NCBI GenBank assembly: GCA_914767715.1
Contig: OU612065.1
Coordinates: 31,560,001-31,624,000, forward strand
Direction: 5' to 3'
Source of the DNA: Membranipora membranacea
Lineage: Eukaryota; Bryozoa; Gymnolaemata; Cheilostomatida; Membraniporidae
Length of the DNA: 64,000 bases
The position numbers and the translations under genes were made by a program. Position 1 is the first letter of the stretch; each line of letters opens with the position of its first letter. Shown here in pieces: positions 48,399 to 62,200 of this stretch. Under the pieces are notes generated by a model. The model was not told the DNA's origin, made no database searches, and worked only from the letters and a program-made list of their open reading frames with translations.

Positions 48399-48602
48399 AA
48401 TCTACCAGCAGTACACTGAACTCCTGAAATCTACACCTAGTACACTGAACTCCTGAAATCTACCAGCAGTACACTGAACTCCTGAGATCTACACCTAGTA
48501 CACTGAACTCCTGAAATTTACCAGCAGTACACTGAACTCCTGAAATGTACCCCCAGTACACTGAGCTCATGAAAGCTACCTCTACTACACTGAAGTCCTG
48601 AA
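48370..48602 (+). repeat. 29-bp tandem repeat (58-bp dimer) over the stop codon
   Basis: Eight units of 29 bp. Units alternate between ATCTACACCTAGTACACT and ATCTACCAGCAGTACACT starts, each followed by GAACTCCTGAA, so the true period is a 58-bp dimer; the last two units are diverged. The first unit encodes the last residues STPSTLNS and the stop of the gene. Confidence 0.9.
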
Positions 48603-49701
48603 ACAGTGTGCCTTCAGTATAACGATATTGAGGAGTTGATTTTTACTTGGAGGCTGCTGAACAAGCTCAGTATGATAGGTCCCCGGGCAATGAGTTGCCT
48701 GAAGTAGAATAGATCAGGTTTGAGTGGATTTTTGTTTTCTTGTTTTATAAAAAGTTAATAGTTGACTTTTTGCATACCTAGATTGATCATCTCTTTCAGT
48801 GTTGTTCATTTGTTGTTGTTTATAATGTCTATTCCAATTTTCTATGACATATTCGTCCAATCAATACAATGCTTTCATGTTCATATCAGATGCAGTTATT
48901 CTGAAACGTAACCCTTACCAAGCTGCTGCAAGAGGAGAACCCACCTCTATACATACTACATGTTTAAGCACAGTTGTTCTATAACACACATCTCCCAGGG
49001 ACCGTTTGGTCTGACATAGCCAGGATTCCTATATGCTGCTGCCTCCGATTTTAGTTTTTTTTTTGCTTACGAAATGAACATAGGTCTGACCAAGGAGTGA
49101 CAGCTTGGTCTGACATGACTATACGAACAATCATAAATCTTGCTTCATGCTGGACAACTGACAAACACCACCCTGAGTTTAAACTGAAACAAAGAAAGCA
49201 CTCCCTGTCACACTGAAAGTAAACCAGAGTGTTCTATGTTAGAGCTATATTACACATAAGAGAGCAAATAGTTATCTAGCTCAGCTTGAACATGCGCCGA
49301 TGCGAGAATCTAGACTCCATGCCCAAAAATATGCAGTATACCCTCTATGATAAGCTCTTTTTTTCGTGCTGCATACAATTCTTGCATCTAATGTAGGATG
49401 CGATCAATTTCGAAGCATTTATTTCGCACATTTAATGACCTAGAGGTGGGAAGATAATTCTCAATTTATTACCTGCCTGTTCACAGGTACACCGCGGATG
49501 TCATCCTTTCCAATTTATAAGGGTAAGACAGACATATCTCGTGAGCCTACAGTGATTCCTACTGATATCTTACACATATGTCCGAACATGAAGCTTTCAT
49601 TATTATATACAGGTATACTTTTATAATGCAACTGCTATTTGAGATTATTGCAATTAAATCCACCAACCAAATAAAACTGTACTTTTTGTTTTTTATTCCA
49701 G
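48603..49701 (+). other. Non-coding stretch between the repeat and a possible last exon
   Basis: No supported gene. A possible small exon near 49,487-49,530 (TGTTCACAG acceptor, TPRMSSFPIYKG reading, GTAAGA donor) does not match the phase of the next exon. Otherwise AT-rich with scattered short runs. Confidence 0.4.
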
Positions 49702-49815
49702 TTTGGTATCAATCAGGATAGTTGTGTCGACATACAAGATAAGTTGGTAGACCCAGATATCGGGATGTCTCCGCCGATGAACTTCCAACCCAGAGGACCA
49801 CTCTGCATCCTGTAG
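49702..49815 (+). CDS. Possible alternative terminal exon
   Basis: After TTTTTTATTCCAG an open phase-0 exon reads FGINQDSCVDIQDKLVDPDI, then MSPPMNFQPRGPLCIL and TAG. It can join in frame to the exon ending at 47,506, which also ends in phase 0, as an alternative to the exon at 48,246. Codon content looks coding (Asp and Pro rich, no stop in 37 codons), but no family is recognised. It could equally be the last exon of a different gene. Confidence 0.35.
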   Translation, partial: FGINQDSCVDIQDKLVDPDIGMSPPMNFQPRGPLCIL

Positions 49816-51392
49816 TGTGGGTGCAATTCGGCCCATTCTTCTCATATTTCTAAACCAAAACTGGAGCATTCATAAATTATGAATTGTGTCATTTTACTTG
49901 GTTTTACAAATTATATAGTAATGTATTGCTCACATCTATCCGAATTCAAATAATTAGAGGTTTAATCCATTGAGTGCATAACAAACCTTGTCAGGACACT
50001 ATATGCAGCGAAATGAAGCGTCTCACTCCTTGTTCTCTGGGACATAAACTCCCTGTTCTCAGTAGATATATGAAGATTGTATTCAGAGTTGTCATCTCCA
50101 TACGCTTGAATATAGAGATATGTTCACTCTTCAATTAGAAATCTTTTCCTTTAGTTAGTACATTATGCAAGATGATTGGTTTAGGTCTCAGCTGTAATTG
50201 ACGTCACATCCAGTTGGAATTTCCATTTCCAGCCCATTTGGAAACTGGGTCGACAATAAGATTGGATTGGGCATGAAGAAGGTTTTGTCCTTGGTAACTT
50301 GTATAAAACTGAATAATCAGTAGGTATTAAGTATGGAATATGTTTTCTGAAGTAGCAGAGCCACAATCCTAACATGTATTGGTAACATTCAGTGCTACCA
50401 CTGTTGTATAAAGCTTTGTCAAAGTTATTTTACAAATCTCAAAAAAATACAATTCCATTACAGAAAAAAACATACAGAGGGCAATTCACTTATTTTTGGT
50501 TTTCAAATTAAACACTCACCACTCACTTGTACCTGTCAACGGTGTGTGAAGGCTCTTCAGTTGTGTTTGAGCAATGTTTGTTTGAGCAATGAACTAGTTC
50601 ATTGGTTTGAGGTAGTTTTGAGACAATGTAAGGCAGTCTTGACTCTTGAGGCCTACATAGTCAAGTGTATAAGATCCTGTGGTCTCCTCATGAAATATAT
50701 AGATGGATAGTTAGTAGTATCAATTCACCCTTACTAGACTAAACCCTTGATTGTCATAGATCTAATGTTGTGTACACGTACCTTATAGAGCTATCAATGT
50801 CCAGTTCCGTAAGATAATTAGCCATTCTTGTATGAAAGGTATTTCATAGAATGTTGTAGATGCAGCCTATGTTATGCTCTAAGATATATATATTTTAAAT
50901 TCTTGATCCTATGCTTCCCTTTTACTACTTCTTGAGATGCATAGGCTGAGGACATAAAGAGCAGGTGTGGGAATCACTCTTACAGGCTCTACGGCACCAA
51001 CAACACTGCTTTATATGCATTAGTTGGTGTTGTTAGACTTGCCATTGCAGCTTATGCTTCACATTGTGGTGTTCTATGTGTTGTGGCGTTCAGACTGCTG
51101 TCACATAAAGTTACACTTTACATCTCCCTGAGAATATCATATAACATGCTTCCTTCATTTTGCCATGCCGGTAGCCAGCGCCTGTTTTTCATTCTCATTC
51201 AGAAGCAAAAACAACTATTTAAATTGCCGCTGCAAAATTGAAAGAAATCATCAACCCTGTTTTTTTTAGCTCATCCTGCGGCCGATTAAGGTTTCAGCTA
51301 GTTGAAGTAGGCTATATTCAACATGGACTGACAAGCAGAGTTGATACACAGCAGACCGCTTCACAAAGGGAAACGGATACATCCATATAACA
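49816..51392 (+). other. Non-coding stretch
   Basis: No exon, RNA gene or clear repeat that I can support. Mixed AT-rich sequence; short open frames have no recognisable product. Confidence 0.5.
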
Positions 51393-51401
51393 AGTAGGTA
51401 G

Positions 51402-51726
51402 TAGCCAATCTGTTAGCTCTGATTGGTTGCTAGTTAGGAGAAGAAGAGCCAAGAATGCCAGGTCATAATGCACTTTGAGGAAATTACCTTCGACCTTGAC
51501 ATTGCCTTAAATGAGATATTGCATAAGATTAAAATTTGACCAGCCAGGCGCTCTATCAACTGCGGTATAAGGACATGTGATGTTAGGCCCTTAATCATTA
51601 AACGATGAAAGGCAGCCGAAAAAGTTAGACAATGTCAAGGTTGAAGGTACTATCTTAAAAGTACCGTATGACCTGGCATTGGCTGTTCTTTGCCCCGCCC
51701 ATCGATCAGAGCCAACACATTGGCTA
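51402..51726 (+). mobile_element. Long-TIR MITE-like element, copy 1
   Basis: Ends TAGCCAATCTGTTAGCTCTG and, in inverse, TAGCCAATGTGTTGGCTCTG begin terminal inverted repeats that can be followed for about 110-120 bases with mismatches (both arms include a GCCAGGTCAT block and an ACCTTGACATTG block). Flanked by AGTAGGTAG (51,393-51,401 and 51,727-51,735), a 9-bp direct repeat. The centre holds AGGCGCTCTATCAACTGCGG, which in reverse resembles a tRNA A-box region. Confidence 0.7.
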
Positions 51727-52148
51727 AGTAGGTAGTAGCTTTAGGTAACTTGGGAATGAAAGATAAAGTTGCAGCAACTAGTTAGGCAATGCAGCAGTAA
51801 CTACCCCACCCACACCAAGCCCAAAATCAGGAACTACGGCTGTCCTATGATACTAACATACATAATTTACAACATAATTTGTCACGTGACCTAGAGGGAA
51901 CTCTCTTTATCTAGGTCACAGCCTTGGGGATATCTCAGTACATTGTGTTTTTACATACATCAGGTATTGCTACCTATATCTCAACCCTGGGTAGCAACAG
52001 AGTGATAAAAATTGTTGGGTATATGCAATAAAGCATGGAGATTCCAAATCTGGCATACATTAGTCTCTCAACACCTTCCTTGACTGCGAGCCTTTAAATG
52101 GGATTAATTTAGATTAATTTAAATTAAATGAAGTAGGCTAGTAGGTAG

Positions 52149-52438
52149 TAGCCAATGTGTTGCCTCTGATTGGTGGGTTGGGAGGAGAAGATCCAATGCC
52201 AGGGCCTATTGTATTTTCAGGAATGTTCCATCAACCTTGACATCGCCTAAAATCGGATATTGCGTAAGATGAAAATTTGACCAGGCAGGCGCTCTATCAA
52301 CTGCGGTATCAGGACATGTGATGATAGGCCCTTGATCATTAAACAAATAAGGTTGAAGGTACTATCTTAAAAGTACCGTATGACCTGGCATTGGCTGTTC
52401 TTCTCCCCGCCCATCGATCAGAGCCAACACATTGGCTA
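52149..52438 (+). mobile_element. Long-TIR MITE-like element, copy 2
   Basis: Second copy, about 75-90% like copy 1 by eye, shorter in the centre. It has the same AGTAGGTAG flanks (52,140-52,148 and 52,439-52,447), and the sequence after its right end also resembles that after copy 1. It therefore arose by local duplication including flanks, not by a fresh insertion. Confidence 0.7.
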
Positions 52439-52447
52439 AGTAGGTAG

Positions 52448-53209
52448 TAGCTTTGCGTAACTTGGGAATGAGAATTAAATTTGGCGATTTGCAACAACTA
52501 GTTAGGCAATGCACAAGTCATTAGGCAGAAGGAGGGGTGTGTGCCTTGAAAAGAAAATTGATTATTGATAATCAGTGTAAAGACACATGAATCATGGTAA
52601 ATCACCTACGCTGTTGAGGGCGGCGATGGTGCATTGGGAGCAGGGTCGCTCTCGACTAAGTAAGGGAATAACCATGATTCATCGGATTTAACATCGACTA
52701 TTAGTTTTCTAATAACTTTTTATTCCATGGCACATGTTGCGCTTTTGCCTTTTCAGTGCATGGGTTAATAAGTGGTTTACAGCTAGACGCTATTTACATT
52801 TTAGTTTTACTGACTATTATTACTGGTGTATGCTGGATGTAAATTGCCTGTTATCTTGTGATTCACTTTGGTTGAAGTGCATAAGTCTATTACACTGCCC
52901 ATACTGCCTGATCGACTTGCCCTATATGAAAAGTGAATCAGGGAGTGTCAATGTAAACAGTTCTGGTTGCCGTTTTTTTTCTTCTCAGGTTTTGGGTCAC
53001 ATGCACCTCCATACTGGAATTTTCATGCCTGGCATGTTTGCATCTGCTGAGAGCATGCAATGATAACTCTCAGTAAAGCAGAACATCGATCGTTAATCGA
53101 TAAAATCCTGTTTGATTTCTTTTAGATATTTCTGCTCACTGATGAGGTCACGGTGATGTTCAGTACACCCAGTGAATAGTAAGAGAGTTAACCTACAGTT
53201 ATACATATC
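52448..53209 (+). other. 5' region of the LRR gene
   Basis: No coding exon that I can support. It contains the tail of the duplicated flank (ACTAGTTAGGCAATGCA at about 52,499) and then presumably the promoter and 5' UTR of the LRR gene. An open frame at 52,734-53,063 is Cys- and Tyr-rich without recognisable family and is not called. Confidence 0.4.
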
Positions 53210-56200
53210 ATGGACCTCAGCTCTGATTCTGCCAAGAGGAGAAGACTTGAGGCACAAGCTCAGGCAACAGGAACAGGTCAAGCAGCTGGTAGTCTGCATG
53301 GTATGTAAAAAATCGCCACCTAGCCAAAAATTTTAAGATCATCTTTTTGCACTACCCTACATCTTCCAATCAATATGCAAACTTTGCAGATTTAATACAT
53401 CTTCATATATCATATATCATTTAAAAAAATTATACCAAAAACCAATGGAAATCAGCAAACTATTTGACCAATCCGAATAGCTACCATCGTTTTTAGATTT
53501 GGCACTTTTGCTTGTTGTCCCCTCATGGCAAACTGGAGGACAACCCTAGGGATTTCAAAGACTTTGAAATTCTTTTCTTTCAAAGTGCATCGCGGCCAAA
53601 CATTAACCATTGACATGGTATAATGTGAGATAAGGTCCTCACAATTCAAGTCCACACAATATATTCGTTATTTAGATGCAGCTGAATGGAGACCTCCCCT
53701 CCCTGGTTATACTCAGTCACAACATCAATCTGCACCAACAACACAACAGACAGAATTCCAAATGGTTTCCCCGCAAGGTGCCTCTTACTATAGATCTTCC
53801 TCAGATGATCTACCTTCATATGAAGCCATTCTTCAAACTAATTTTCAGCTACCATCTCTAGAAGAGTTATTACCACAACCAGACACTCATATGTACACAC
53901 AACCAAGCGCTGCTTTATCTGGAACAACCAATACATCCAGGAAGTCAACAAGTGAGTCAATATGGCTTAGGTTTTTTGGTTAAAATTGCTGATCTTTTGC
54001 TTGACTGACTGTGAAATAAACGTGCCTCAAGTCACAGCTGCATTGTTTCTGAGGTTCTCAGGCTCTTTACCATTGATGATACCCTCTTATTTGATATAAC
54101 GGTTAAGAGCAGCAGTTCTGTCTGTCTTTTGAAAATATACAGATTCCCCCCCCCCCCCCCCCCCCCCCCGGAATGAATAAACAATTACGCTCATGTGCCA
54201 AAGATGATGCAAATTTGTTCCTTGTTTACTATCTCCATGAAACCCTTTGTAGTCTATGAGAAGTTGACTGTCTTTTTCTTTGCTGTGACCGCTCATAACA
54301 TAAAATCTTGATGATAAAGTTATCTAGGCCGTAATGACATGAATATTTATGATAAAATTAAAAAGGTCTCATCAACTTGGGAAATTAAATCACTTGAATC
54401 ATTTCATATTCTAATGTTCACAGAGTATTATGAAGTCTGGTATCGAGATGACAGTGATCCAGGTATAGATGTGATACCTGATGATCCACCCTACAGCAGT
54501 CTCACACTAGAAGATATACTATCAGCTACACAAGGTCACACTGTGACTCATATGGCTATCTATGGAGACATACCTCCACTCAGTCACATAGCACCTAATC
54601 TCAAAGTCCTGATGTGTGATGAAGTTAAAGACGGATCCAAGTTAGAGAAGTGAGTATATTAAGATGTGTATAACAAACTGTACTTTTACCTCATTCATCA
54701 CACTAGGCTACTCTCCTTATCTGTAATTGAATTGACTGAGGACTAATATCAGGCGTCCTTCCTGGTTGCAATGCCACAAACCAAATTCTCGCTTAGGTAC
54801 GTAGAGTAATCACAACTAAGTTGTGCTGTTTTGCAATTTCACTGTCAATCACTTTGTGGTCAAACAAAACCTACTGTGAATGAAAAAAACCTTGTACACT
54901 ATGAATCTCAGAAATCACAGTAAAATGGGATAAATGTAGGTGTCTTATCTCAATAAACTCTCAAAGACAACGGATCTGTGTGCAGAAAATCTATTATCTG
55001 TGATGAGCAGGTAATTTCTCTACTAAATCAACATTGGCCAATGGGGTTCAGTGAAAGCATACCACGGTGTTTTTATGGTCTGATGTCAAGACCATCGCAA
55101 TTATCGCTTCAGTTAAGTTAGGAGTGCTTACAAATCCCTAGGCTAGTATTTGACAGTGAAAAATTCGAAAATGTGACAAATAAGCTAATATCTAATATAT
55201 ATATATATATATATATGTGTATGTGAGCATTATCTTTGTGAATTTTAGATGATGTCCAGATTTACCCCTCTGAATTTGGCGAAAGCTTTCAATAGAACAA
55301 TTGGATTTTTTTTTGTGTTTGAGGATATTAGCAAAAAAATGATGTCGCTTCTACATAGTTTTCGGCTTGATGGGATGCTAAAGTAAGAGGCTCACTTAAA
55401 GTTTTATCGATCATAAAGAACGATGAGAAAACAAACCTTTTTATTATTATAATTATCTGTTCATTACAGCATCACATCTCTTGTAAACCTCGAGGAGCTG
55501 AGGATATCTGGTGACTTATTTTATGGAGGCCTATCTTTTTACCCATATGGCGGCCTGCGTTCCTTACTTGAGGGGATTGTGAACCTTGAGAGTCTCAAGA
55601 AATTAGTGATAAAAAACTCATTTCTCAAAGAGTTACCTGAAAGGTAGGTATAGATCGTTTTCAGAATATCATGTCATAGTGCCAAACTTTGTTTGTACTG
55701 CATTCAAATCGGCATGAGTTGCATCAAATACTGAAAGCTACACAGAATGCAGGCAACATTTTTTCAAGATCTACCTTTAGCTTATGTTGTAGTCATAACT
55801 CAATATTTTAAGTGAGAAAGTATGAAATGATGATTATGTGTATGAGGTGTGGCAAATTATGATCCAACAATACCTGTTCAATAATAAGAGCAAGAGAAAT
55901 ATTTCCGAATTCTAAAATTGTTAATACCTGCTGATTGTTGATTTGTTACAAAAATTTTCAGCTCTTCCTCAAAGCTCTCCTCATTTTTCGCTAGTAATAT
56001 TAATCTTCCCAGCATTTATTTGTGTCAGCTGCTCACATTTTAGTGTGTATAGGTATGATGTCTCTATAGCAGTCACAAACTCCACAAACTTTAGATTATG
56101 CTGCTAATACACATATTTTTCGATTCATTTGATTGGATGCTAAAACAAGAGGCTCACTTAAAGTTATATCGATCACAAAGAACGATGAGCAAACTAAACT

Positions 56201-59200
56201 TTGTATTAATATAATTATCTGCTCATTACAGCATCACATCTCTTGTAATCTCTTATTTAATATTTCACTCATTAAAAGCAATTTTTAGAGGAAATGACGA
56301 TATGCAGCGGCGCTGCCGCTGACATGATCGCTACAACTGGGTACACCCTTAATATTGGATTCAACACGTTGTTCCACCGTAGAAACACCTTTTATTGAAT
56401 TCTTAACATTTCACTTAATATATGCAATTTTGAGAAATATTGCGGATATGCTGCCGCAAGACAGTATCATACTAGCCTCATAAAGATCTGACTTTATACT
56501 TATTGAAAATTTTTAATTTGTCCTGATCTAACACGAGCAGAATTCTGGAAGTTTACTTGGTAAATAAATTGGCAAGTCAAAAAATAATTACCGAAATGTT
56601 TCAACTCTTCCTCTAAATTCTTGTTATTTTTTCTAATAATAATCTTTCTAGCATAGCATAGCTTTTTGCACAGGATGCAAGCAACATTTTTTTTAAAATC
56701 TACCTGCCTTTTGGAAATGTCAAATTTAGAAACGATATGCTAATATTCATGAATGAGTGTAAGAGATGGTTTAAAGAATTGATAAAGTGATAAAGTGATT
56801 TAACTCACCCTCAACATTCTTTTTCTCTAATATTATTAATCATCCCTGCATTTATTTATGTCAGCTCTGCCTGTTTGGGTGTTGATGTATCTAGCACAAA
56901 CAAACACATAGTTTAAGCTACCTCTGCCAAAACTACAGGCTCACTCATGAAAGATAAATTAGGTATCTAGAAATCAATATAATTATCTCCTCATTACACC
57001 ATCACATCTGTTGTAAAACTTCACGGCCAGAATGCCTTTTCGGAAGAAATTGGGAAACTTGCATGATACAATGATCATTTATCACAGTGCTGCCTGAAAG
57101 GTAAACATGCACATGTTTTAGGAATTACTGTGTTAATATTTCACGTTTATATTGTTATTAGAACCAATGTTTGCTGTAACAACTGGCAACAACATGCACA
57201 TTCACTGTATGTCCATAGGGTCGAGTTGAGGGAATTTCAGAGCTGTGCGAACCAAGGGAACGCCTGACGGTTTGCTTGTTCCCAAACTATATGCTGTTTA
57301 ATTTAATATTTCGATATCTTGGGAATCATAAGATGATTCCAGCAAGAAAATGATTTCTGCACATTGTATATACTGCTGCAGTCCAGCTGAAATTTCCGTG
57401 TCTTTAATTTAACACAATCTTTGTCTTGAGGCCTTGTTGTAGTGTTAAAAACGCAAATTGTTGGCCTAGAAAACATAATATGGCATGGTAAAATGAAGCG
57501 TTATCAGCTAGATACAGGTTAAACTAAGGCTACCAAATATCTACAGAGCAGTTTATGATCAGCAATCAATTCATTAGAAAATATCCATACTTCATTTTGG
57601 GATTACAATCGAATTGATGCTCAGATGGATCTTTGATGGGGCCATAAATTATTAGGGGACGCATAATCCATGTGCATTTTTCTTGGTCAGCTTCTTTTTC
57701 AAAAAAATTTACATACACTTTCATTGTTTCCGCAACCTCTTGCTTCACAACATTGTCTTGCCTTTGAGGGGGGATATCACAACAAAAAGTGTATTATCAG
57801 AGTACAGGTGGAGGTCACCAAATAGTACTCAAAGGTTCCAGGATTACAAGTTTGCTGATGCGGTTGTGGAGCTCATGATAGAATAATCATAAAAGCGTGA
57901 ATAATAATCTACCATTACCATCACATACTCATTAGTTGGCTGTATGGGACTCAGAACGTCTACACTAAAATCTGCCCATGGTTTCTTGGGCAGGTGCATT
58001 ACGCTCAGCAGCTCTATAATTCGACACTGGTGACATTTATTATAACTCTTAGGTCTCTGTTTATACCAGGCCAATAAACCTTATTCCTAGCCCTAGCCGT
58101 AGATCATTCTTAGTACTGCTTTCAAATCAGAATGAGTTTAACCCAACTTTGTTTGTACTGCATTCAAATAAGCATGAGTTGCACCAAATACTGAAAGCTG
58201 CACAGAATGCGGGCAACATTTTTTCATGATCTTCCTTTAGCTTATGTTGTAGTCATAACTCAATATTTTATGTGAGAAAGTATGAAATGATGATTATGTG
58301 CACACTGATCACGTGATATACTATTGCATGTATATCTCTGATCGATAGAGAGTGAATTAATTCACTTAGCTTGAGTGCAGCTGAAATTCAGTATTTAGGA
58401 GACGTATGGATGATTACCCAAACTTTTGGATATACACTTATCATTTTCTCATTCTTTGTTAAAATATTCTAATTTATATTCAGAAAATCTGATATCACTT
58501 TCTAACAGTTTTAGAAGAGCATTTAACACATGTTTTTGACAAGAAAAGTGACATCGAAACTGTGTATTGCTAGCCTAAGCTCAGAAGAGAGAACTAATAA
58601 TGCAGAGCTAGGAAAATCTGTTTCGATCATGTCTGTTTGATAAAATTAAAGTTGTCCTCTTTTTTAGCCAAATGTAGGTGCTCAATATTTGCGACAGAAG
58701 CTCTATCGATCAGAGATACACATACTAATAGTGTAATCTCGAAATCAGTGTGGATTATGTGTATGAGGTGTGGCAAATTATGATCCAACAATACCTGTTC
58801 AATAATAAGAGCAAGAGAAAGATTTCCGAATTCGAAAATTGTGAATACCTGCTGATTTTTGATTTGTTACAAAAAATTTTCATCTATTCCTCAAAGTTCT
58901 CCTCATTTTTCGCTAATAATATTAATCTTCCCAGCATTTATTTGTGTCAGCTGCTCACATTTTAGTGTGTATAGGTATAATGTCTCTATAGCAGTCACAA
59001 ACTCCACATACTTTAGATTATGCTGGTAATACACATTTGATTTGATGCTAAAACAAGAGGCTCACTTAAAGTTATATCGATCATAAAGAACGATGAGCAA
59101 ACTAAATTTCGTATTATTATAATTATCTGCTCATTACAGAATCACATCTCTTGTAAACCTCAAGGAGCTGAGTATAGATGGTCCATTACGTACCTTACCA

Positions 59201-62200
59201 GAGGGAATCGGGAACCTTAAGAGTCTCCAGAAAGTAGTGATAACAAAGTCATCTCTCAAAGAGTTACCTGAAAGGTAGGTAATGATCGTTTTGAGAATAT
59301 TGCGTCATGGTGCCAATCATTCTTATTACTGCTTTTAAGGTAGGTATATATCATTTTCAGAATATGATGTCATAGTGCCAAACTTTGTTTGTACTGCATT
59401 CAAATCAGCATGAGTTGCACCAAATACTGAAAGCTGCTCAGAATGCAGGCAACATTTTTCATGATCTACCTTTAGCTTATGTTGTAGTCATAACTCAATA
59501 TTTTATGTGAAAAAGTATGAAATGATGATTATGTGTATGAGGTGTGGCAAATTATGATCCAACAATACCTGTTCAATAATAAGAGCAAGAGATATATTTC
59601 CGAATTCTAAACTTATTCATACCTGCTGATTGTTGATTTGTTACAAAAATTTTCAGCTCTTCCTCAAAGCTCTCCTCATTTTTCGCTAATAATATTAATC
59701 TTCCCAGCATTTATTTGTGTCAGCTGCTCACATTTTAGTGTGTATAGGTATGATGTCTCTATAGCAGTCACAACAAACTCCACATACATGGAATCATGCT
59801 GCTAATACACATATTTTTCGATACATTTGATTGGATGCTTAAACAAGAGGCTCACTTAAAGTTACATCGATCATGAAGAACGATGAGCCATCTAAACTTC
59901 GTATTAATATAATTATCTGCTCATTACAGCATCACATCTCTTGTAAAACTTGAGGAGCTGAGTATATTTGGTACATTATCTGAAGGCCTGCATACATTAC
60001 CTGAGGGGATTGGGAACCTTGAGAGTCTCAAGAAATTAGGGATAACAAACTCAGCTCTCATAGAGTTACCTGAAAGGTAGGTATATATCATTTTCAGAAT
60101 ATCATGTCATAGTGCCAAACTTTGTTTGTACTGCATTCAAATCAGTATGAGTTGCACCAAATACTAAAAAAGTAGGTAAAGATCGTTTTGAGAATATTGC
60201 GTCATGGTGCCAATCATTCTTAGTACTGCTTTCAAATTAGAATGAGTTTAACCCAACTTACTAAAAACTGCACAGAATGCAGGCAACATTTTTTATAATC
60301 TACCTGCCTTTCAGAAATGTCTAATTTAGTAATCATATAGTAATATTCATGAATGACTATAAGCAATTTCTTACATGATGTGTAATTGAAGTTTAAGATT
60401 ACTCCACCTTCGGAAATATTTCAGTTCAGGCAATATTTTCACTTTGAACTTCAATGACAGTTCTTCTTCTGATTATATTGCCCTCCTTTTTAATCAACTT
60501 GATTCACATGTTTTGTGGTGCTGAAACTTGCATCAAAAATTACGTAAATTTTTATTAGTTATGTTGTAGTCATAATTCCATATTTGATCTAGACCTGTGT
60601 GAGAAAGTATGTAATGAAGTTATGGGTATGAGGTGTTTCAAATTATGATCCAACATAGTCTGTTCAATAATAAGTACAGGAGAAAACAATTCCAAATTCT
60701 AACAGTGTCAATACCTGCTGAATGTTGATTGGTTACAAAAATAATTACTGAAATGTTTCAACTCTTCCTTGAAGTTCTTGACTTGTTTTCTATTAATATA
60801 AATCTTTCCAGCATTTATTTATGTCGGCTGAGCAATTTTTGTGCTTAGGTATGAGGTCTCTACAGCAGTCACAACAAACCCTACATACGTGGAATTATGC
60901 TGCTAAAACACATAGTTTTCAATACCTTTGTCAGGATGCTAAACCATGAGGCTCACTCAAATTTTTATCGATCATAAAGAACGATGAGCAAACTAAACTT
61001 CGTATTAATATAATTATCTGCTCATTACAGCATCACATCTCTTGTAAAACTTGAGGAGTTGAGAATATATGGTACATTATCTGTAGGCCTGCATACCTTA
61101 CCTGAGGGGATTGGGAACCTTGAGAGTCTCAAGAAATTAGTGATAAAAAACTCATCTCTCAAAGAGTTACCTGAAAGGTAGGTATATATCATTTTCAGAA
61201 TATCATGTCATAGTGCCAAACTTTGTTTGTACTGCATTCAAATCAGCATGAGTTGCATCAAATACTGAAAGCTACACAGAATGCAGGCAACATTTTTTCA
61301 TGATCTACCTTTAGCTTATGTTGTAGTCATAACTCAATATTTTAAGTGAGAAAGTATGAAATGATGATTATGTGTATGAGGTGTGGCAAATTATGATCCA
61401 ACAATACCTGTTCAATAATAAGAGCAAGAGAAATATTTCCGAATTCTAAAATTGTTAATACCTGCTGATTGTTGATTTGTTACAAAAAATTTTCAGCTCT
61501 TCCTCAAAGTTCTCCTCATTTTTCGCTAATAATGTTAATCTTCCCAGCATCTATTTGTGTCAGCTGCTCACATTTTATTGTGTATAGGTATGATGTCTCT
61601 ATAGCAGTCACAAACTCCACATACTTTAGATTATGCTGCTAATACACATATTCTTCGACACATTTGATTGGATGCTAAAACAAGAGGCTCACTTAAAGTT
61701 ATATCGATCATAAAGAACGATGAGCAAACTAAACTTCGTATTAATATAATTATCTGCTCATTACAGCATCACATCTCTTGTAAAACTCGAGGAGCTGAGT
61801 ATAGATGGTCTATTACGTGCCTTACCTGAGGGAATTGGGTACCTTAAGAGTCTCAAGAAAGTAGTGATAACAAAGTCACTTCTCAATGAGTTACCTGAAA
61901 GGTAAGTATATATCATTTTCAGAATATAATGGCATAGTGCCAAACTTTGTTGGTACTGCATTCAAATCAGCATGAGTTGCATCAAATACTGAAAGCTGCA
62001 CAGAATGCAGGCAACATTTTTTCATGATCTACCTTTAGCTTATGTCGTAGTCATAACTTAATATTTTATGTGAGAAAGTATGAAATGATGATTATGTGTA
62101 TGAGGTGTGGCAAATTATCATCCAACAATACCTGTTCAATAATAAGAGCAAGAGAAATATTTCCGAATTCTAAAATTGTGAATACCTGCTGATTTTTGAT

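Noticed and set aside
52734-53063. 109-codon frame upstream of the LRR gene
   Set aside because: Cys/Tyr/Phe-rich translation of AT-rich DNA with no domain, and the LRR gene's own start fits at 53,210.
57566-57748. 60-codon minus-strand frame next to the integrase relic
   Set aside because: Could be a further retroelement piece, but I see no integrase or gag motif in it.
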